Origin: Cristatella mucedo
Taxonomy: Eukaryota > Bryozoa > Phylactolaemata > Cristatellidae
Length of the DNA stretch: 62,000 bases
Direction: 5' to 3'
Assembly (NCBI GenBank): GCA_009760855.2
Contig: WPIO01000212.1
Span: 62,501-124,500 of the forward strand
Shown: piece after piece, positions 60,846-62,000 of the stretch
Layout: each line of letters begins with the position of its first letter
Position numbering within the stretch: position 1 is the first letter of the stretch
Position numbers and translations under genes: made by a program
The notes under the pieces: generated by a model
Databases searched by the model: none
Seen by the model: the letters and a program-made list of their open reading frames with translations, nothing else
Told to the model about the DNA's origin: nothing

Positions 60846-61907
60846 TCCCTTGGAATGGGATATCACTTCTATGCTGACGATACTCAGTTGTATTTGTCAT
60901 TTAAACCGTCGGAATCTGCTGCAGCAACTGAGAAACTGAATGCTTGCCTTGCCGATATTCGATCCTGGATGTCGGAAAACTTCCTGAAAATAAATGACGA
61001 TAAAACCGAGCTGCTGCTCATAGGACACCCTAAGCGTGTGGCTGGATTAAAAGGCTTTGCTGTTCTAATAGGTTATGCTATTGTGCGACCTTCACCACGT
61101 GCTCGTAATCTAGGTGTCGTGTTCGACAGCTGCCTCAATTTCAAAAGCTTCATTCAGAAGACTGCTTCTGCAGCTAGCCATCACATCCGATCCCTATCCA
61201 AGATTAGAAGCTGTCTCCCACAGTGGCTTGTAAAAAATTTAACTAGCTCTTTAGTTCTGTCTCGGCTTGATTATTGTAATTCCCTTTTGGCTGGGCTACC
61301 AAAGAAAGCTATTATACCACTACAGCTGACTATGAATATGGCTGCAAGGCTGGTCTTCAAGTCCCAGCGGTTTCAGCACGTGTCACCTCTGCTGAAAGAG
61401 CTAGGATGGTTGCCGGTTGAGCAAAGGATACAGAGCAAAGTTCTTACGCTGACCCACAAGGCCCGCCACGGCTTAGCTCCTTTGTACCTAGCTGAATTGC
61501 TGCATCAGTTTCAGCCTGTTCGCGCCCTCAGGTCCTGTGTGGACAATAAATTAGCTGTCCCATTCCTCCGCTTGAAGACAGTTGGCGACAGAAGCTTTAG
61601 CTCTGCAGGTCCTAGACTGTGGAACTCGCTTCCACAATTCTTACGCAACGACATCTACTCTCCAACTGCCGACTATGGCACATCTTTTTCAGCGGTCCTG
61701 AGCTGCTACTTCTATGCTACTCACTACCTCAACTGCTCTCCTGACTCTGCTATGCTTCCCACTTTCTCTTTGTTTCGTGAGACGAAATCTGTTGGCTACC
61801 GAATGCGTACCGAAAGCCGCTTAGGCTGTGAGTGCGCTATACAAAACTCTCCTGCGTAACACCCACATGGTCTTTATGACTTTGTGGAGTTACTGACGGA
61901 GATACAT
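60846..61907 (+). mobile_element. LINE-A copy, 5'-truncated, ORF intact
   Basis: Starts within the RT domain (YHFYADDTQLYLSF, 60855) and runs to the end of the C-terminal region and GGAGATACATC. It is nearly identical to 52370-53410 but lacks its frame-breaking indel and most of the TTACA tail. It sits inside LINE-B sequence with a short CATCCC direct repeat on both sides. Confidence 0.92.
60855..61859 (+). pseudogene. LINE-A RT end and C-terminal ORF, open
   Basis: 335 open codons from Tyr-His-Phe-Tyr-Ala-Asp-Asp through SENFLKINDDKTELLLIGH, ARNLGVVFDSCLNFKS, LDYCNSLLAGLPKKAII and LGWLPVEQRI to CAIQNSPA and TAA. No internal stop. It lacks the endonuclease and most of the RT, so it cannot move by itself; the preceding 9 codons of the open frame are host sequence. 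Confidence 0.9.
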
Positions 61908-62000
61908 CCCTGCTGACACTGCATGCTGCCATTAACCATACTTGCATGCTGACCCTGTGCATGTCACCCCTAACCATGTTATTCTTGCTGTTTATTGAGC
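61903..62000 (+). mobile_element. LINE-B 3' end resuming after LINE-A
   Basis: CTGCTGACACTGCATGCTGC, CATACTTGCATGCTGACCCT, GTGCATGTCACCCCTAACCA and GTTTATTGAGC match the LINE-B UTR (compare 3575-3662). It runs off the window. Confidence 0.85.

Overview
This window is nuclear DNA from a multicellular animal. Genes are split by GT-AG introns, LINEs, SINEs and DNA-transposon fossils are dense, and there are many long microsatellites ((GA)n, (TA)n, (CA)n). No bacterial operon structure is visible. The species cannot be named from the sequence. A divergent but canonical animal triosephosphate isomerase, CR1/L2-like LINEs and a tRNA-derived SINE fit an invertebrate, probably aquatic; that part is inference.

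Layout. 1-23 kb: no convincing host gene. It holds simple repeats, 3' ends of two LINE families (called LINE-A and LINE-B here), a Tigger/pogo transposase fossil (about 14.05-15.32 kb) and several minisatellites. 23.1-38.3 kb: a complete six-exon triosephosphate isomerase (TPI) gene on the + strand, 252 codons, with introns of about 4.6, 0.65, 5.4, 3.6 and 0.14 kb filled with LINE and SINE debris. 38.3-40.8 kb: the TPI 3' flank, including a SINE that carries a duplicated piece of the TPI 3' flank between 18-bp direct repeats, then a long purine tract. 40.8-50.3 kb: a strikingly GC- and CpG-rich domain with several perfect palindromes, ending in a large exon of a coiled-coil protein (48283-49699). 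50.4-53.4 kb: the most complete LINE-A copy, with endonuclease and reverse transcriptase, broken by a stop and frameshifts. 55.6-56.1 kb: an exon encoding a death-domain-like fold whose splice phase matches the coiled-coil exon, so both may belong to one gene with LINE-A in its intron. 56.3-62 kb: nested LINE-A, LINE-B and SINE insertions.

How the parts relate. TPI is the only confidently identified host gene (glycolysis, cytosol). The coiled-coil and death-domain exons may form one adaptor-like gene, which is an inference. The SINE family has a tRNA-like head and a 3' end resembling the LINE-B 3' end, suggesting LINE-B machinery moves it. LINE-A ends in a TTACA-type tail and its two larger copies are nearly identical, suggesting recent activity. 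Nested insertions give a relative order: LINE-A landed in an older LINE-B, and LINE-B pieces landed in older LINE-B and in an unnamed intronic repeat.
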